From Ehretia macrophylla (taxonomy: Eukaryota > Streptophyta > Magnoliopsida > Boraginales > Ehretiaceae), in NCBI GenBank assembly GCA_037974665.1, contig CM075771.1, positions 34,642,425 to 34,706,424 on the forward strand: a DNA stretch of 64,000 bases, in the 5' to 3' direction. The notes below the pieces were generated by a model, which was not told where the DNA came from, did not search any database, and saw only the letters and a list, made by a program, of their open reading frames with translations. The translations under genes and the position numbers were made by a program. Below are positions 47,387 to 61,028 of this stretch, piece after piece; within the stretch, counting starts at the first letter, position 1, and each line of letters begins with the position of its first letter.

Positions 47387-50300
47387 TCATCCTTGCTCAT
47401 CTTCGGGAGAACCTGGCCTTCTCACAAACCGTCCCTGAAAAATCACCACCAAACAACAAAGAGTTAAGACAAAAGTTAGCTTACAAATATAAAATAATGA
47501 ACTTTCAATTTGGCATCACCTACTATAGAAGATTGTCACTATACTAATACGTGTTTTTTTTTTTCTTTTTTTTTGAAAGATTCACTCTAAATAAGATTAT
47601 ATTAGATTGTTACTATACTTATTTAATATGTTAAACTTGGTATCGACGAATGGGACAAGAATTAGTATTCCGAGTAGTTTATACACAAAATATCAACCAT
47701 AGTTATAATAGCAATTTGGGGTAGGAAACTCCTTTGTGCAGGATTTGATGAAGGATCGAATCTATTTTCAGATCTATTATACTATTAAATTTATAAAAAA
47801 AATCCAAATCTAATTATTTAATTTCTTCAAGCTCAGCTCCTAAGACTATTAAGTATATGAAAAGACATTGTGTATTCTCATAGGATGTTGTAAGGGTTCA
47901 GTACCATCTCGTTTAAGAAAAAAAACAAGATTTTAGAATATATTCAATTTTTAATTGCTTTTTTCTGAATTTATTGAGTTTTTCATCCACAATCATATTA
48001 AGTAACAATCCTCTTATACATCATAATATTATGATTGAAGACTCAATAGTGGTAAACTTATCAAATTATTTTAATAATTATATTAATAATTCACATCTCT
48101 TCAAACCATATGCATTTGTATATTCTTATAGATCACCATTACATCACCAATCATTGAGTTGTAATGATTATCGTGAGCAAGTGGAACCATAAAACTGAAT
48201 GGGTCCCACACCCATTGCAACGTTGATGATTAACCAATCATTTGGAAGAAGATAATAAAAAGATAAAAGAACCAAAAATTACCTTCATTCTGGGCCGTCG
48301 ATCAGCGTTGACTTTTCTGACTTGATACCTGATCTTCTTAGAGAAAAGGCGTGTACGTCGCTTTTCTTTGTAGCGCAACACGCTAGCTTCTCTCAATCCT
48401 CCGCTTTCTGTGAACAAGTCTATCTTGGCCAGCCTCGCCTGCACCCCACAAATAAATTTCCCAAAGGTTAAGCACTCGTAATTTAACGGCTAATAATACA
48501 TTTTATTTAAAAAGAACAAAAAATAAAAGAATACAAAACCATATTTTATTATATAACGATTCATAGTCTTTAATTAGTGTAAATTTTATCATATAAAAAG
48601 AAATTCAACATCTAACAAAAAAAAAATTAGCAAGTAATTTAACATACTATGGACAAGTAATTAAAAAGGGGAAGTGGTAGGGGTAGTATTAAACAGTTTT
48701 TTCAGTGAAAATTGTATACATAATTTTTCAACACTACAAATATATTTTTTAGTAAGGCTAATCAACATTTTTTACTATAAAAAAGTCATTGATTAAATTA
48801 TTTTTTTAAAATACGTAAATATTTAATTTTTTTAAAATTAATGAAAGTTGCGAGTTTATTCGTCCCAAGAAAGGGAAGAATATGGAGAGATTTTTTTAAT
48901 TAATTAATAGACTATCAATATAATACACCATAGCAACCCCAGGCTGAACCTTGTAAAAACAAATTGAATCGAATGAAGTTATCTATATATTAAGAAAGAG
49001 AAGAACAAAAGTGGCTCTAAAAATAATTGGAAGCAATCATAATTTACTTTTTTTTATTTGTTTCAAAGTTCACATGTTGGAAAACAACTCACTATGAGGA
49101 TACAATATATTCAAAGGTGGAAACATGTATAGTATATATGCTCCAATTGTAAGTTGAATAAAACCAAAAACAAGTACAAAATGAATAATTAAAATTCGAA
49201 ATATGAAATTCCAAACATTTTTGGTCGGCAATAGTCAATAAATAAAATAATAAAACACTCATATAATAAATAAATTAGTAGTAATTTTCTGTTGGCAGAG
49301 AATCAATAAGCAAAGGTCTATGACTAGGGTGTCCACTACTAGTAGACAAAAGCTAAAAGCAGAAACCATGGCAGCCGTTGAATTGTGTTGCATCATGCCA
49401 CCCAAAAATATCATGATTACGTGAAAAAAAAAAAAAAAGATAGCAAAAAAAGACAACCGCAAGTTGGATGGAACGAATGGGTATTAAGTTATTGTAATTA
49501 GAGATTTTGAGTTTGAATTACGATACAAAATGAAATTATCACGTCATGAATCTAGAATTCCAAGCTCACAGGCGATATTAGTATTATAGGCAAAAAAAAT
49601 AATTATTTGATCTTCACTGGTTAGTGACCAACTCTGATACCATTCTGTCATATTCGTAACCCAAAATCCTAAGTCGACAGGTAAAACTAGTATTATAAAT
49701 ATAAAAAATAATTACTTAGATCATTTTTTCCACTGATTCAAATAGTTAATTCAAATTATCTTTTATACTTATAACCCTATTTAAAAAATCACACATATAT
49801 ATTATGTCTTGTTAAGTGAAATATTGCAGAGACTATAAAGCTAACCAATTTTGAAAATGTAAAACTAAAATACTAGGTCACGTGACCTGCATGCACCATT
49901 TTAACAGCCATTTAACCGAAATAACATAAAACTAAGTTCCTATTCCCTTGGATTCATTTTCCGGCCAGGAGATGGGAAAACTTACTTGGACATCATTTCC
50001 GGAAGCCTCCGAGCCCTGAAATTCGTCCGGGAACGGCGAAGAACGGTCAGACCACGCGTTCAAAACGACGTCGTAGTTGAGTTTCAGGTGCAAGCCATCA
50101 TTTGGCGTAGGAACAGGCTCTTCTTTAGGCGTTTTCTGAGCAGAATTATCTTTATTTGCTCTATTTGCAGCTGAATTCTCTTTACCAGAATCTAAATTCT
50201 TCAATTCAACGATCTTTTCGATCTTCTTCTTCTTCTTCTTCTCGACCGCGTTTTTATTGAATTTTGGAGTAATATCAACGACATTAACGCTAGGAAACCT

Positions 50301-51047
50301 CCACCAATCGACTTGTTCATTAGCCTTGTTTCTAAATGCTTCCCTTCTCATGCCATAGCCAAAATCGAAATAATTTCCATGGCCAAGCCACACTGGATAG
50401 CCATAACAAGTGTTCATGTTGATCATTTGGTTATTGTAAGAAGAAGCACTAGACCTCTCCAATGAATCACAATTGTTCACATTTAACTTTCCAATGATAC
50501 CATCAATTCCTTCTTCAATTTCCTCATCCAATATCGACTCTGCATCGAAATCCTCCTGGAATTCGCCGCAGAAATCAACAGAATTTTCCCTGGAATTGAT
50601 TTCTCCCGGACTCTGGCACGGCTTTTCGCACGAATTCACCACTTTTGACTCGTTAGAAATGTTGGGTTTTTCCAGGATTGGTGGATGTAACAAGAACCCG
50701 GAATTGTCGATTGCCTGGATTTGAAAAGGTAGGAGCAAATCAGGGGATTCGTGCGGAAAAGAGCTATGAGATTTGGTGAATTTTCCGGACTTTGTAAGCT
50801 GTTTGCTGGAGAATATCTTCGGATAGGCCGTGGATAGTAGAGCTGCAGCCTCATTGTAAGTCTGGTTAGGCCTTTTACGAGGCGTCCGAGGTTTCCTAGT
50901 AATGATTGTAATAGGGGAATTGCTGGATTCAGAGAGAGTTGAAGATGGTGAAGATGAATGCGAAGTCCATGAAGTTGATGGAGATTTAATAACTTCGAGG
51001 TCTAATCGATATGCTGCCCGGCCGCCTCCACTTAAACAAGAAGACAT
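47387..51047 (-). CDS. CIA2: CIA2/CIL-type CCT-motif transcription factor
   Basis: Exons 51047-49986, 48438-48283 and 47434-47387 join in phase 0 to 421 residues. The N-terminus MSSCLSGGG...AYRLDLEV and the block [20 protein letters not shown] match Arabidopsis CIA2 and its paralogue CIL. These nuclear activators raise expression of plastid protein-import and plastid ribosomal genes. A CCT motif spans about residues 370-412 ([20 protein letters not shown], then [18 protein letters not shown]) and is split by the last intron after RMK. It is basic and serves in nuclear targeting and binding. A Lys-rich run ([10 protein letters not shown]) lies upstream. The start is set at MSSCL because the next in-frame upstream codon is not ATG. 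Sequence alone does not separate CIA2 from CIL. Confidence 0.92.
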
Positions 51048-51289
51048 TTGCAGATGCAATGAGAAAGAAAAATGGAGAGATTCAACAATTATGCGGCTTA
51101 AACAATCAAAGGACGAAGAACTCGCCCAAACCTGGCGGAGGAAGAGTTACGGGTCATGAAACAAAACACTAGGCCGAATGGCAAAAAGGTTTAGCACCAA
51201 TTGGCAAGAAAATGGAAGTGGTCTAAGTTTCCTTGGATTGGAGCTTGAACAGGTAAAAGAAGTGTTGAGAAACAGAAAGTACAAGAACC

Positions 51290-51800
51290 CTTAAACCCTA
51301 AAAAGTGCTTCACTATAAACCAAACTTGGTGGACTAATTGAAAAAAAAAAAAAAATGGAGTCAAAAAAAGCCAAAATCTATAACAGTTTACTTGACTAAG
51401 AAGCTACTAGATTGCTTTAAAAAACCCCAGAAAAATACCACAACTTTGGAGGTCAAAAAACGTGAGAATCTACCTTGGATTCATCGAAACATGAGCATAG
51501 CAACTGTCCTTGGTCCATGGAACAGTATTACTATGTAAAAAGTGCATAAATCTGAAGAATTAGGGAATTTTCTTACAAAAATTTCAAAACCGCAGAATTT
51601 CTCAAGAACAACTTGTGTTCTAATTCTTGAAAAGTTCAGAGGTGAATTGACACTGAATTATAGCCTATGATGAGAAGGGTATAGCTATAGAAGAATTCGG
51701 GAATTTTCTTACAAACGACTGTTGTTTCAAAACGGCAGACTTTCTCGACATTCTAGCCTATGATGAGAAGGGGTACATAGCTAAAGAAAGAATTGAGAAT
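51290..51800 (-). promoter_or_regulatory. Leader/promoter of the CIA2-like gene with a duplicated block
   Basis: GAAGAATT-GGGAATTTTCTTACAAA occurs at about 51553 and 51690, and TAGCCTATGATGAGAAGGG at 51661 and 51754. The spacings (137 and 93 bp) differ, so the duplication has been rearranged. A telo-box-like AAACCCTAAA lies near 51294, a motif common in plant ribosome and translation gene promoters. Transcript limits are not known. Confidence 0.45.
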
Positions 51801-52199
51801 TGAGAATTGAGAAATATCTCATAATGGAAAGCTATTTAGAAATAGGAAGAGAGAGATGTAGAAGAAGAAAAGGCGGTGTGGAGATGGGGATGGTATAGGT
51901 GTGTGCAGTGAGTCACGGGAGGGATATACAGAAAGATAAAAAGGTTAAGATCCGTTGGTGAATTCTGAAGATTATAGCAGTGCACAGCACACACAGTATG
52001 TTTCTATCTCTAGAGTGGACCGAAGGATTAGGAGTGAAGAGTTGTTTTTGTGAGTGATAGAGATGAGAACATAGCAAGGGACAAAGAAAGGCCTCAACAG
52101 TTTCTGGGGTGGACCAGACTCTGCTTTGCTGTGCCTGCATAAAATTCTCCATCTCCACTGCTTGTCTTTTTTTTAGCACTTCTCATTGTGTTATTTACT

Positions 52200-53840
52200 T
52201 CATTTACTATAACACCCTTAATATGTTTTGCTTTCTTATAATATTAAACAATGATCTTAAAAAAAAAACCAAAATCGATTTGAGAAATGTTAAGTATGTA
52301 ATTTATAAGTAGGTGTCGTGGATTTATGTGATAATTTAGATTAATCATTTTGTGTCAATTAATTTGTGTCTCAAATACTGATCTCACTTGTAAGTATGAA
52401 AATCAGAATTTAGAGTTCGGGATATGACATGATCAATTTTATATTCAATTTTTCATCATAAGTAATTGATTCTTTATTTGAATTATCAATAGTTCATAAG
52501 TTTATTATTCGAGTTGCTTTTCTAATATTTTTATGTGGACCTAAGCTTAGTATATTTCCAAAAAGGCCCAACTAATCAAATTTTGGCAATATAAAATTGA
52601 TTCTTGGTCTAGTAGGAGAATGTGATATTCACCCTCTTTTTATGGCTTTTTTTTTTTTTTTGGGTGAAAGAGGTGTTAGCTTTGAAGAAATCTCATTCCA
52701 AAATTGTGAATTGTCATCAAAGGGGAGGAAACATTTGCTCCAAATGCTATTGCTAAAATAAATGATGCACAAACATACCAAAAGACTTTGAAGCTAAAGT
52801 AATACTTTTATGCCTGATTAATCTAAATTATGCATTTTTTAGATGATATGTGTCAAAATTTTACACTCTTAATATAATCTGAAGAACTTCTTAAAAATAA
52901 AATTTCATCATAAAAAAAGTAACACATGACAAGATAATATCTTGAAAAGTTGAATCCATTTTGGAGAGGGATAAACAGTGTGTGACATTGATGAGATTAG
53001 TCATTGGTTAGTCCTCGACTTCAGCCTCCATACATCCAAAGGTAATGTATATGGAACCAATCGAAGGAAAGGAAAAAACATATATTTTATTTGCATGGTA
53101 ATACAAATATCTGTGTATAGGGCAATTTGGTAAAAGTAGTTGTATCCAATCATAATTTGATTTGTCTTCAAACCGTCTGAAACATTAACATCTCATACTT
53201 AGACCGTAGACCCACCCCAATACGTGGATCTACATGCCTGACTGAGAAATATGAGCCTCACGCCCGTTTTAAAAACAAACCCATCATAATCATGGGAATG
53301 CAAGGATCTAGAGATTGGATTTGTCCATCTTTAAGTTTGCCATCATCTATAAACAAGTGCAAGAATATCATTGATAGGGAAATTCCTCTTATCTGCTGAC
53401 ATGGCAAGAGCTGATTGGGTAGCTTAGATTTTTTGGGGCTGACTTGGATTGCCTTTATGGGTTAGCAGATTTTCACGTGTATCAAGAAAGAGAGGTGATG
53501 ATGTTTGGTAGCTAAGATTGAGTACAATGATTTCTACTTTTTTGGTCTCATGTGCTGGTTTATGTGTGGCAATTGGCAATCCTACGTTTGGCTATTAGTA
53601 TTCAATAGCTTCTCATTAGATAAACCAAGCTTTTTGTTTTATTTTTTATCTCTTTTTTTTGGGTAATAAAGTAAGGTTCATTTCAATTATAATTAAAATT
53701 ACGATTTTGACCTCTAATTTATTAAAAAAATAAAAAGCACTCAAACTACATATAGTTATAAAACTAATTGGAAAATCTTGGACTACATAAGTATGCGATA
53801 TGAGAGTCGTATTAGAGAAAATAATCGCTTTGTTTAACAA
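52200..53840. other. Upstream intergenic region, no gene seen
   Basis: AT-rich sequence with T and A runs. No exon, element end or RNA gene could be supported. Confidence 0.55.
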
Positions 53841-53844
53841 ATGA

Positions 53845-54230
53845 TATTTCTATGATTACTAAATTATTTTTTCAGTCATGTTTTGAATATTCAAGTTAGT
53901 CTTATTTTGTCTATTCAACTATCATTTGAGTTTTATTTTGATCATTCCGTCAATTTTTCTGTTAACATAAACTAACTGTTAAGGGTAAAATCATAAAATT
54001 TGTTATATAAATTATATTTTTTTCACTAAATTAAACTTATTTGCAAACCTAATTGATTGATTTTATGATTTTATCCTTAACAGTTAGTCTATCTAATAGA
54101 AAAATTGATGGAATGACCAAAATAAAACTCAATTGATAATTGAATAGCCAAAATATGACCAGAAATAGTTGGATGACCAAAACAGGATTAAGAAAATAAT
54201 TTAATGGCTATAAAAATATTTTACCCTTAA
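53845..54230. mobile_element. Foldback MITE, about 385 bp
   Basis: The left arm TTTGAGTTTTATTTTGATCA-TTCCGTCAATTTTTCTG...AACTAACTGTTAAGGGTAAAATC pairs with the right arm GATTTTATCCTTAACAGTTA...AAAAATTGATGGAATGACCA-AAATAAAACTCAA. Pairing extends outward through AACTATxATT, CATGTTTTG and AAATTATTTT. The arms are about 165 bp around a loop near 54000-54060. No open frame. Superfamily unassigned. Confidence 0.75.
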
Positions 54231-56679
54231 CAAATTGGTGATTTAAGATTAGAGTTTTGTGATGTCTATAAACAATAATTACCATTTCACCTTCTATTGT
54301 TCGTTTTAAACATGGCTTTTGTGTGATTAATGTTTGTCGATTCAAGTTTTGCTTAACAAATACAATAAGAGACATTTTTCCTAAAACCACATTGTACACT
54401 TTTTGGTTAATTAAGTGTAACATATTAAAGAGTTGAAAATATTAAAGTAAATGATTGGTTGTTTCCATGGTTCTAAGACATAAACTTGTAATTTACAAAA
54501 TGAAATAATTTTATTTTTTAATGATGCTAATGACTAAGAACAAAGATACCCTTTTTTTAAAAATTTTTTTTAAAGCATATATGGAAGTAGCAAAGGGTAA
54601 AATGTGGTCTTCATAGTACAAAAGTCAATGAGCAAATTTTGTTAAAAAATTTATTATAAATATATCATATTTTCGAGGGAAAATAGCGAATATGTATACA
54701 TTATCGTAGAAGATATAAAATGTTCCAACTCGATTTTAAACATTTGTATGTGTACACACAAATATGATAAAGAAAATACTAACCTTAGCTTTCACAATGG
54801 GACATGATCATATGCTTATATATAGAGAGGTTAGGTGATGGACCTTTTAAGGACAACTGTTTTTAGGAAAGTTAAACCCTAACTTATTAGACTAAAAAAA
54901 GTCAACACATTAAAGGAAATAAAAGAGACAAAAACAAAAAAATGATGTGTGATACATAGTTAGAAGTGAAATTGAAAATGATCAAATTGGGATTTTTTAC
55001 TTTTTATTTTTGTTTTCCTTAATTCTTCTTTATTTTTTATTGAAAATAAAAAAAGTAGTCCTCTACAAATGATTTATATACAAATCCATTTCGTACCAAT
55101 GTTTATTCGTAAAATATGGAAATATAAATAATCTCCTCTATTGAATGGGTTTTATTTTATTTTATTTTCAGATCTTGTTAAAGGACTATTTTCTTGCCTC
55201 TTTGAATATATATTTTGAAATTTCACTTTTTTCACAATTTGAAGTGACTTTCTAAGATATTTGTCAAAATATCTAAATGTATCACATGTGAATCGAATAA
55301 TATATTTGTACTCTGATATCTATCTAACTTCTTGTTTAAATTGCAACACGACCTTGCACGTTTCTATCACTATCAGCTGAGTAATTGTTGTTGCTTCTTT
55401 TAAGACTATTTTTGTTCATGGGGGCATAACCATTAACACCTTGCATTGCAATTTTTTTTATTTGTTAGGCATCTCCAATAAATATCATTTGGAAGCTTTC
55501 TTTTCTTCAGTGGAGAGAACCAGCATCACCAAATACGTGCATCATACTAATTCCATTCGATCAATTTACGAGTATTGTTATATATAATTTGAACATGATT
55601 TACCCCCTTAGTTCAATATAATTAATAGTTCTTATGTAATACAGTAAAAAAAAAAAATTAATACTCGATAAATTAATAATATCTTTTAATTAATAAAAAT
55701 ATCCGGTCTTGATTTGGGACCAGTGTAAAAAGTTAATAAATTCGATAAAATTATAAAATAATACATTAAAAAAATTTCTTTGTATTTTATTGGCCCAAAT
55801 ATTTTAGAAATTAATAATTAGCTAAAAAATACATAATAACTTGCCTAAGAGGTTTTCTCAAAATATGAATCAAGAGTAGATTGTCTTTTGTTAAACTTCA
55901 AATCTAATTGAATCTCATATTTAATTATTTAAAGAGAAAAAATTGAGATAATTCTACAAGGATTAGGATACGAGATTAGAGAAATTAGTTCTCATCCTAA
56001 TCCTACAAGGACTTTGATACAATATTAGAAAAATTTTGTTATAATCATACTAAATTAAATTTTATCTTTTATTCTCATTACTTATCTTTTCAAATTAGAC
56101 CGAAAAAATACAAGTCGTTTTTCAAAAAAAATACATCATAATCATAATATGTTTACTATAAATCCAAAAAAAATAAAAATATCTCTATAAATTAATAGTT
56201 ATTAATTTATTGATAAATTAATATCTTGCTAAATTAATAGAATTTGGTGGTACCAGCACGATTAATTATTCTACTGTACTTCAACTGAAAAATGAGAAAA
56301 TCGTTACAAAAATAAAAATTCACTATAACAAGTATTGATAAGGTATAAATACGCCTGACCTGTCTCCTCGATTACAACACCTATAAAACAAGAAGAAAAT
56401 AAGACATGAGATGTATTCCAAGAGATAGCTCTGACTCTCAAGTCAATCTCGTGATCAAAGGTCGGACTTATGGACTTAATATGCTAATTTAAAATGAGTG
56501 TATAATATATCAGTTACCTGTTCATGGCTTCTATACTTACTATTTATACTTATTTTTGGAGGGGGTCCTACTGCTAGGTCACGAATAAGGAAAAAATCTA
56601 ACCTTTAACTTGGGAGCTTATTATGAGCTCGGGGGATCATTTTATCTGAGGAAGGATCCAACTCTTATACCAATTAACC
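54231..56679. other. Intergenic AT-rich region, no gene seen
   Basis: Only short open frames without domain similarity. Homopolymer runs and TAATTA-rich text dominate. Confidence 0.55.
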
Positions 56680-56687
56680 CCTATATA

Positions 56688-57489
56688 TAAGGATGGTAAC
56701 GAGTAGGGTTTAAATTCGAATTTGACGGGTATCCGACCCGATTATAAACCCGTTTCCAAAACCAATGGAGTATTTGTTAGGGTTTGGTTTTTACAAGTGA
56801 TTACCGACGGATAATCCGATAGGGTTTGGTAATAGCAATTTAAAAAAACTCAAAACCCGATAACCTGATTACTAATTTAGTAAAAATAAATTAATAAAAA
56901 TATTTATATATTTACAAACATATGCAAATAATATATTACTTAAGAAAATATATTTCTTTAATATTGGTCTAAGATTAATAGTTATGGACTATAGCCCAAC
57001 TCTTATTATTTATGTTTATCTATTCTTTTTATCTAATTCAACTAATACAACCGCTTAATTACTGAATAATTTAAACGAGAATAATAATTTACAATTGTGA
57101 CAATACTTTATGTTATTTTTTCTTCAGGTTATTTTATATTATTATGAAAGGATGATAACTTCTCTGCATAAAGATTTTGTTGAATGTTTCTATTAAGTTT
57201 AAGTTTGATAATAGACAATAAATTTAATTTAGATTTTCTAATCTATTGCGATTTGTCATTATTTTAGTACTTTTTTCATTTCTTTAAAAGCTTTTTAAAA
57301 AATATTTTTTCTATTCATTAATGGGTTGGGTCGGGTATCTGCGAATTTTTGAATACTTAACGGATTCGGGTTTGGTAAGTAAAATTTAAACCCGATGGAT
57401 TTCTGTCACGGTTTGGTAAAATATAATTTAAATAAGTTCGGGTCTGATTTTATAAATTTTAACGGGTATTCGACCCGTTGTCATTCCTA
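56688..57489. mobile_element. Non-autonomous hAT-type element with exact 8-bp duplication
   Basis: The left end TAAGGATGGTAACGAGT and the inverted right end TAGGAATGACAACGGGT match at 12 of 17 positions, and both are followed by GGGT/ACCCG-type subterminal motifs. CCTATATA flanks both sides exactly (56680-56687 and 57490-57497), the 8-bp duplication of hAT transposons. Subterminal GGGTTTGG, ACCCGA and GGGTCGGG motifs repeat at both ends, as hAT transposase-binding regions do. No transposase is encoded. Length 802 bp. Confidence 0.85.
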
Positions 57490-57497
57490 CCTATATA

Positions 57498-60400
57498 CGC
57501 TGATTATTTTACATTCTTGCCCTTGGATTTATTTGACCCTTAGTAGGTATCATCTCATTGTAACAGTTTTTCACCGTTGTATAAACTAAATTTTTTCATA
57601 ATTAAAAATATAGTTTAATTGCAATAATTTTTAACAGTTTCTTATTTTAAAAAAAACCGTTGTAATAAAAAATTTACAATGACACAAAATTTGTAACAGT
57701 TAAAGTTATTTGCTACAATATTTAACTTTTTTATACTATTTTTAAATATTACAACAGATAAAAAATATAGAACATATAAAGCGACAAACAATGCATTGAT
57801 TACTCAAGTGATTTAAAACATTACCCTTGGTTCACGGTGTTACTGAAAGATGTAAAAAGCAGGAACCAAAAGTTTTCTATCAACTATTTGGAGATAAAGA
57901 AGAAAGCTGAACTTTGAGAGGTCAAAATCACCGTAAGTTATCTGCAATCTGCATATAATCTTGGCCACAAAATTAAGTATGGCTTACGGCTTTGCTTTGA
58001 ACATAAGATCATGAACTTATCTTGTAAAGTCATGACTTGTAAAATCTTTAGCCTTTAAAATTTGGATAAGAGAAAAGCGTACAGTGCAGAACTATTGGTC
58101 AGTCACAAAAACCTTTGCAACCGTTGCTCCCCTCGAAGAGCCGTGAAACAGTGCGGATTGGGTCATGTCCAAATTGTAGAAACAAAACAATATTTGTTAT
58201 GTGATCTGGAGCATGTGTTAGGCGTACCGTTACATTCGTAAGTTTATTAATTGATAGTTAGATTATACGAAACCAAACTGATAATTAGACTCCACTAGCT
58301 GGGTTCTTAGGTTAACAAAAAAAAATAATAATATATATATTTGTCATGTGAAACAAATTAAAGAGGAGAAAATAGCCTTTTGAACATAGATAATATGCTA
58401 AGGTCTCAAAGTGAGATGCAAAAAATTAATTATGCATTTAGCACAAGGAGTTCAGTTTTTTTGCTAAATAAGTAAGTGACTAATTTCATTCTAGTAAAAT
58501 ATTCTAGCATCAAGAAAGATTTCACGCTATGCAAATAGATCTATTAAGTTAGCAAACAATAGTTCAATGTATTTAAAGATGGAAAGTCGAATGTTTGGGA
58601 GATCAATAAATTAATTATCTCTGTACAAATAATTATTAATTGTGAAAGAACGCTATAAATACAAGATTAAAGTAAAATCTTATATATATACATAAATCAG
58701 TTAAAAAAATAGAAAAAGCTTTGACTGTGTGGTTAAGGAAGCCTAGCTAGTAGGAAAGGGTGGAAGATCATAAGAAGCCTTTCCAGACATATAAGCATTT
58801 CACAATTTGTAGCTTAATTGCCTAGAAGCATTTACTTTTGAAAGATTGTGTAATAGTTCATTGATCGAGTGCTCTTACATTGAAGATAAAGGAGCTAAGC
58901 GATTCGCAGAAACTAATAAATTGGTAGGGGAGCATTTTATATTAGAGAAAACTACCACGATAAATCAATCAAAGATTCCAATCCTCTTAACAGTGGAATG
59001 AATATTTTTTCCTTGTCTATTTTCCCATTTTGTTTTAAGGGCTCATCAAAGAAAGAACAACTAATTCAGTTTATTATAATATAATATTTCTAAAGTTCAT
59101 TCACTTTTGCGGATTCCCTTCTTTTAGCAGCTAGTGGTCCAATTTTATACAGTTCGTTATACTTTATGTATCTCGTCTTTAGCAAAGAAGCAATACTAGT
59201 ATTAATATTGATATTTGTAGATCTTGAAATCTAGACACCATCCAACTGTGTAATTAATGTGTTCGGGTGTTTTGTCTCTTTTGTATGAGTTTATTAAATT
59301 TAATGAACCGCTTTGCTAATTGAGCAAAAAAAACAATACATTTGGGGTCTACAAAAATCTGCGAATTTTATGCGTGCATGCAAAATTTTAATCCGTATAA
59401 ATATGGAATCGAGTTTATACACCCTTTTTCGACTTGCGACGAGCTGAGGTCCATGTTTTCTTTTGGTACATTCGAGGCAATTAGCCGTGGAAAAAAAAAA
59501 AAAAAAAACACTAAACAATTATTCTCGGAGATTTTTTTTTCCCTTTTTTTGGTACATTGAAATTTATATATGTTGTTTGAAGTTTGGTTTGATTTGATTT
59601 TTTTAACGATTTTTGACAATATGTTCTAAAGCTGAAATTTTTCACTACTTTATGAATCAATTTTAATTAATCGATCGAATCAATTAAATTACAAGCTCAA
59701 GAAACTTGAATGCTTTAAATATTTGCATGAATTTATTAGTTATTGAGTTGAGCTCGACCCAAGTTTAATTAACTTGCAAGCTGCAAATCGTGATCTATGG
59801 TATTCAAGACATTGGTTAATTAGAGGTTGAGTACATAACCTTTATTTTTATTTTTTATTTTTTTATGATGAAGAACTCAATCTAAGAAATATTATATTAG
59901 ATTCAAACTAAAATCATAAACTCCGTGGTGAAACGGTGTGCTCTAAATAAGTCGATAGTCAAATAATATTTATGATAGAAGAATATAAATTTGAATTTAA
60001 GACGTTTAAATACAATAAGTTACTATATGACTATCCCATCTAACCTTGAAGACAAAAAATGCTAATTATTATTCTTACTTGAGAGGAACTCTCCTCCACC
60101 CAAAAAATAATACATAGAAGGACAAAGTTAATTCATCACCTTGTTTTTACTTGAATGTATATTTCCACAAATATAAGACTTATACGCAGGAAATCATAAA
60201 CTACTTATACAAAGAATATGGTGTTAAGATATTACATCTGAAGTAATCCTTGATGCTAATTAGATGCTTAAAGAAAAGGTAGGGGAATAATTTTCATGCT
60301 ATGTAAACCGAATCAAACCAAATTGAGCCTTAGCATTATAGATCTGACGACGTCACGCATTCTTGTCAAGAGTCATATGTTTTGTTAGTTTCATGCACGT

Positions 60401-61020
60401 GTCATCTAGTTTGAATGTTTCTACTCTACTCATCTAGGTCTTTCCACTCAAGCTATGTAAGATGAAAAAATCTCGAGAGTATATTCTGAAAACAATCCTA
60501 GGAAGAGGCCAAATGTAATGCAATATTACTCGGATGGGATATAGTTTCAAAAATTTTAGATTGATGAAGATAGACATCAATGTCATTGAAATGCTAGGAA
60601 TGCATAACTACAAAAAAACGAATAGTTTCGAAAACATAGATAGTTTCCCCATGCTGGTCTAGAAAATATTGCATGACAATATGAAAACAAAATGGACCCA
60701 TGATGTGCAAGAATGGTATATGAAGTAAAAGTGAACCTTAGGGACCATATATTTCCCATTCTGGGTATGGACAATTCTGAAGGAAAGCTTAGTTTCAGGT
60801 TCATTTTTTTTTTTTTTTTTGTTGCTAATTTAGCAAGTAGTTCTATTAAACTCAACAAACTCATTACAACAAGACCAAAAAATACAAATGGCACCAAACC
60901 ACAATCAGTCTATCATTCACAAGTTAGTTGCCATTTAAATTCCAAAAGTTATGCATGGTTGATTACCATGACAAGTAGGCAACAATTAGCTGGTTGAGTT
61001 CTATCTGGTAGATTGGGCTT
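57498..61020. other. Intergenic region, no gene seen
   Basis: Short open frames only. It includes a 19-base A run near 59490-59508 and a retroposon tail at 60815-60950. Confidence 0.55.
60815..60950 (-). mobile_element. LINE-like 3' end with poly(A)
   Basis: Read on the minus strand, AATAGAACTACTTGCTAAAT followed by TAGCAAC precedes a run of about 18 A. The LINE end at 42303 shows the same CTTGCTAAxTTAGC layout before its tail. No coding sequence was identified, so it is a short 5'-truncated insertion. Confidence 0.5.
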
Positions 61021-61028
61021 CATCAAGC

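Noticed and set aside
49600..49700. Second LTR primer-binding site (TGGTATCAGAGTTGG on the minus strand)
   Set aside because: The 3' half departs from the initiator-tRNA match and no LTR ends could be found, so it is too weak to list.
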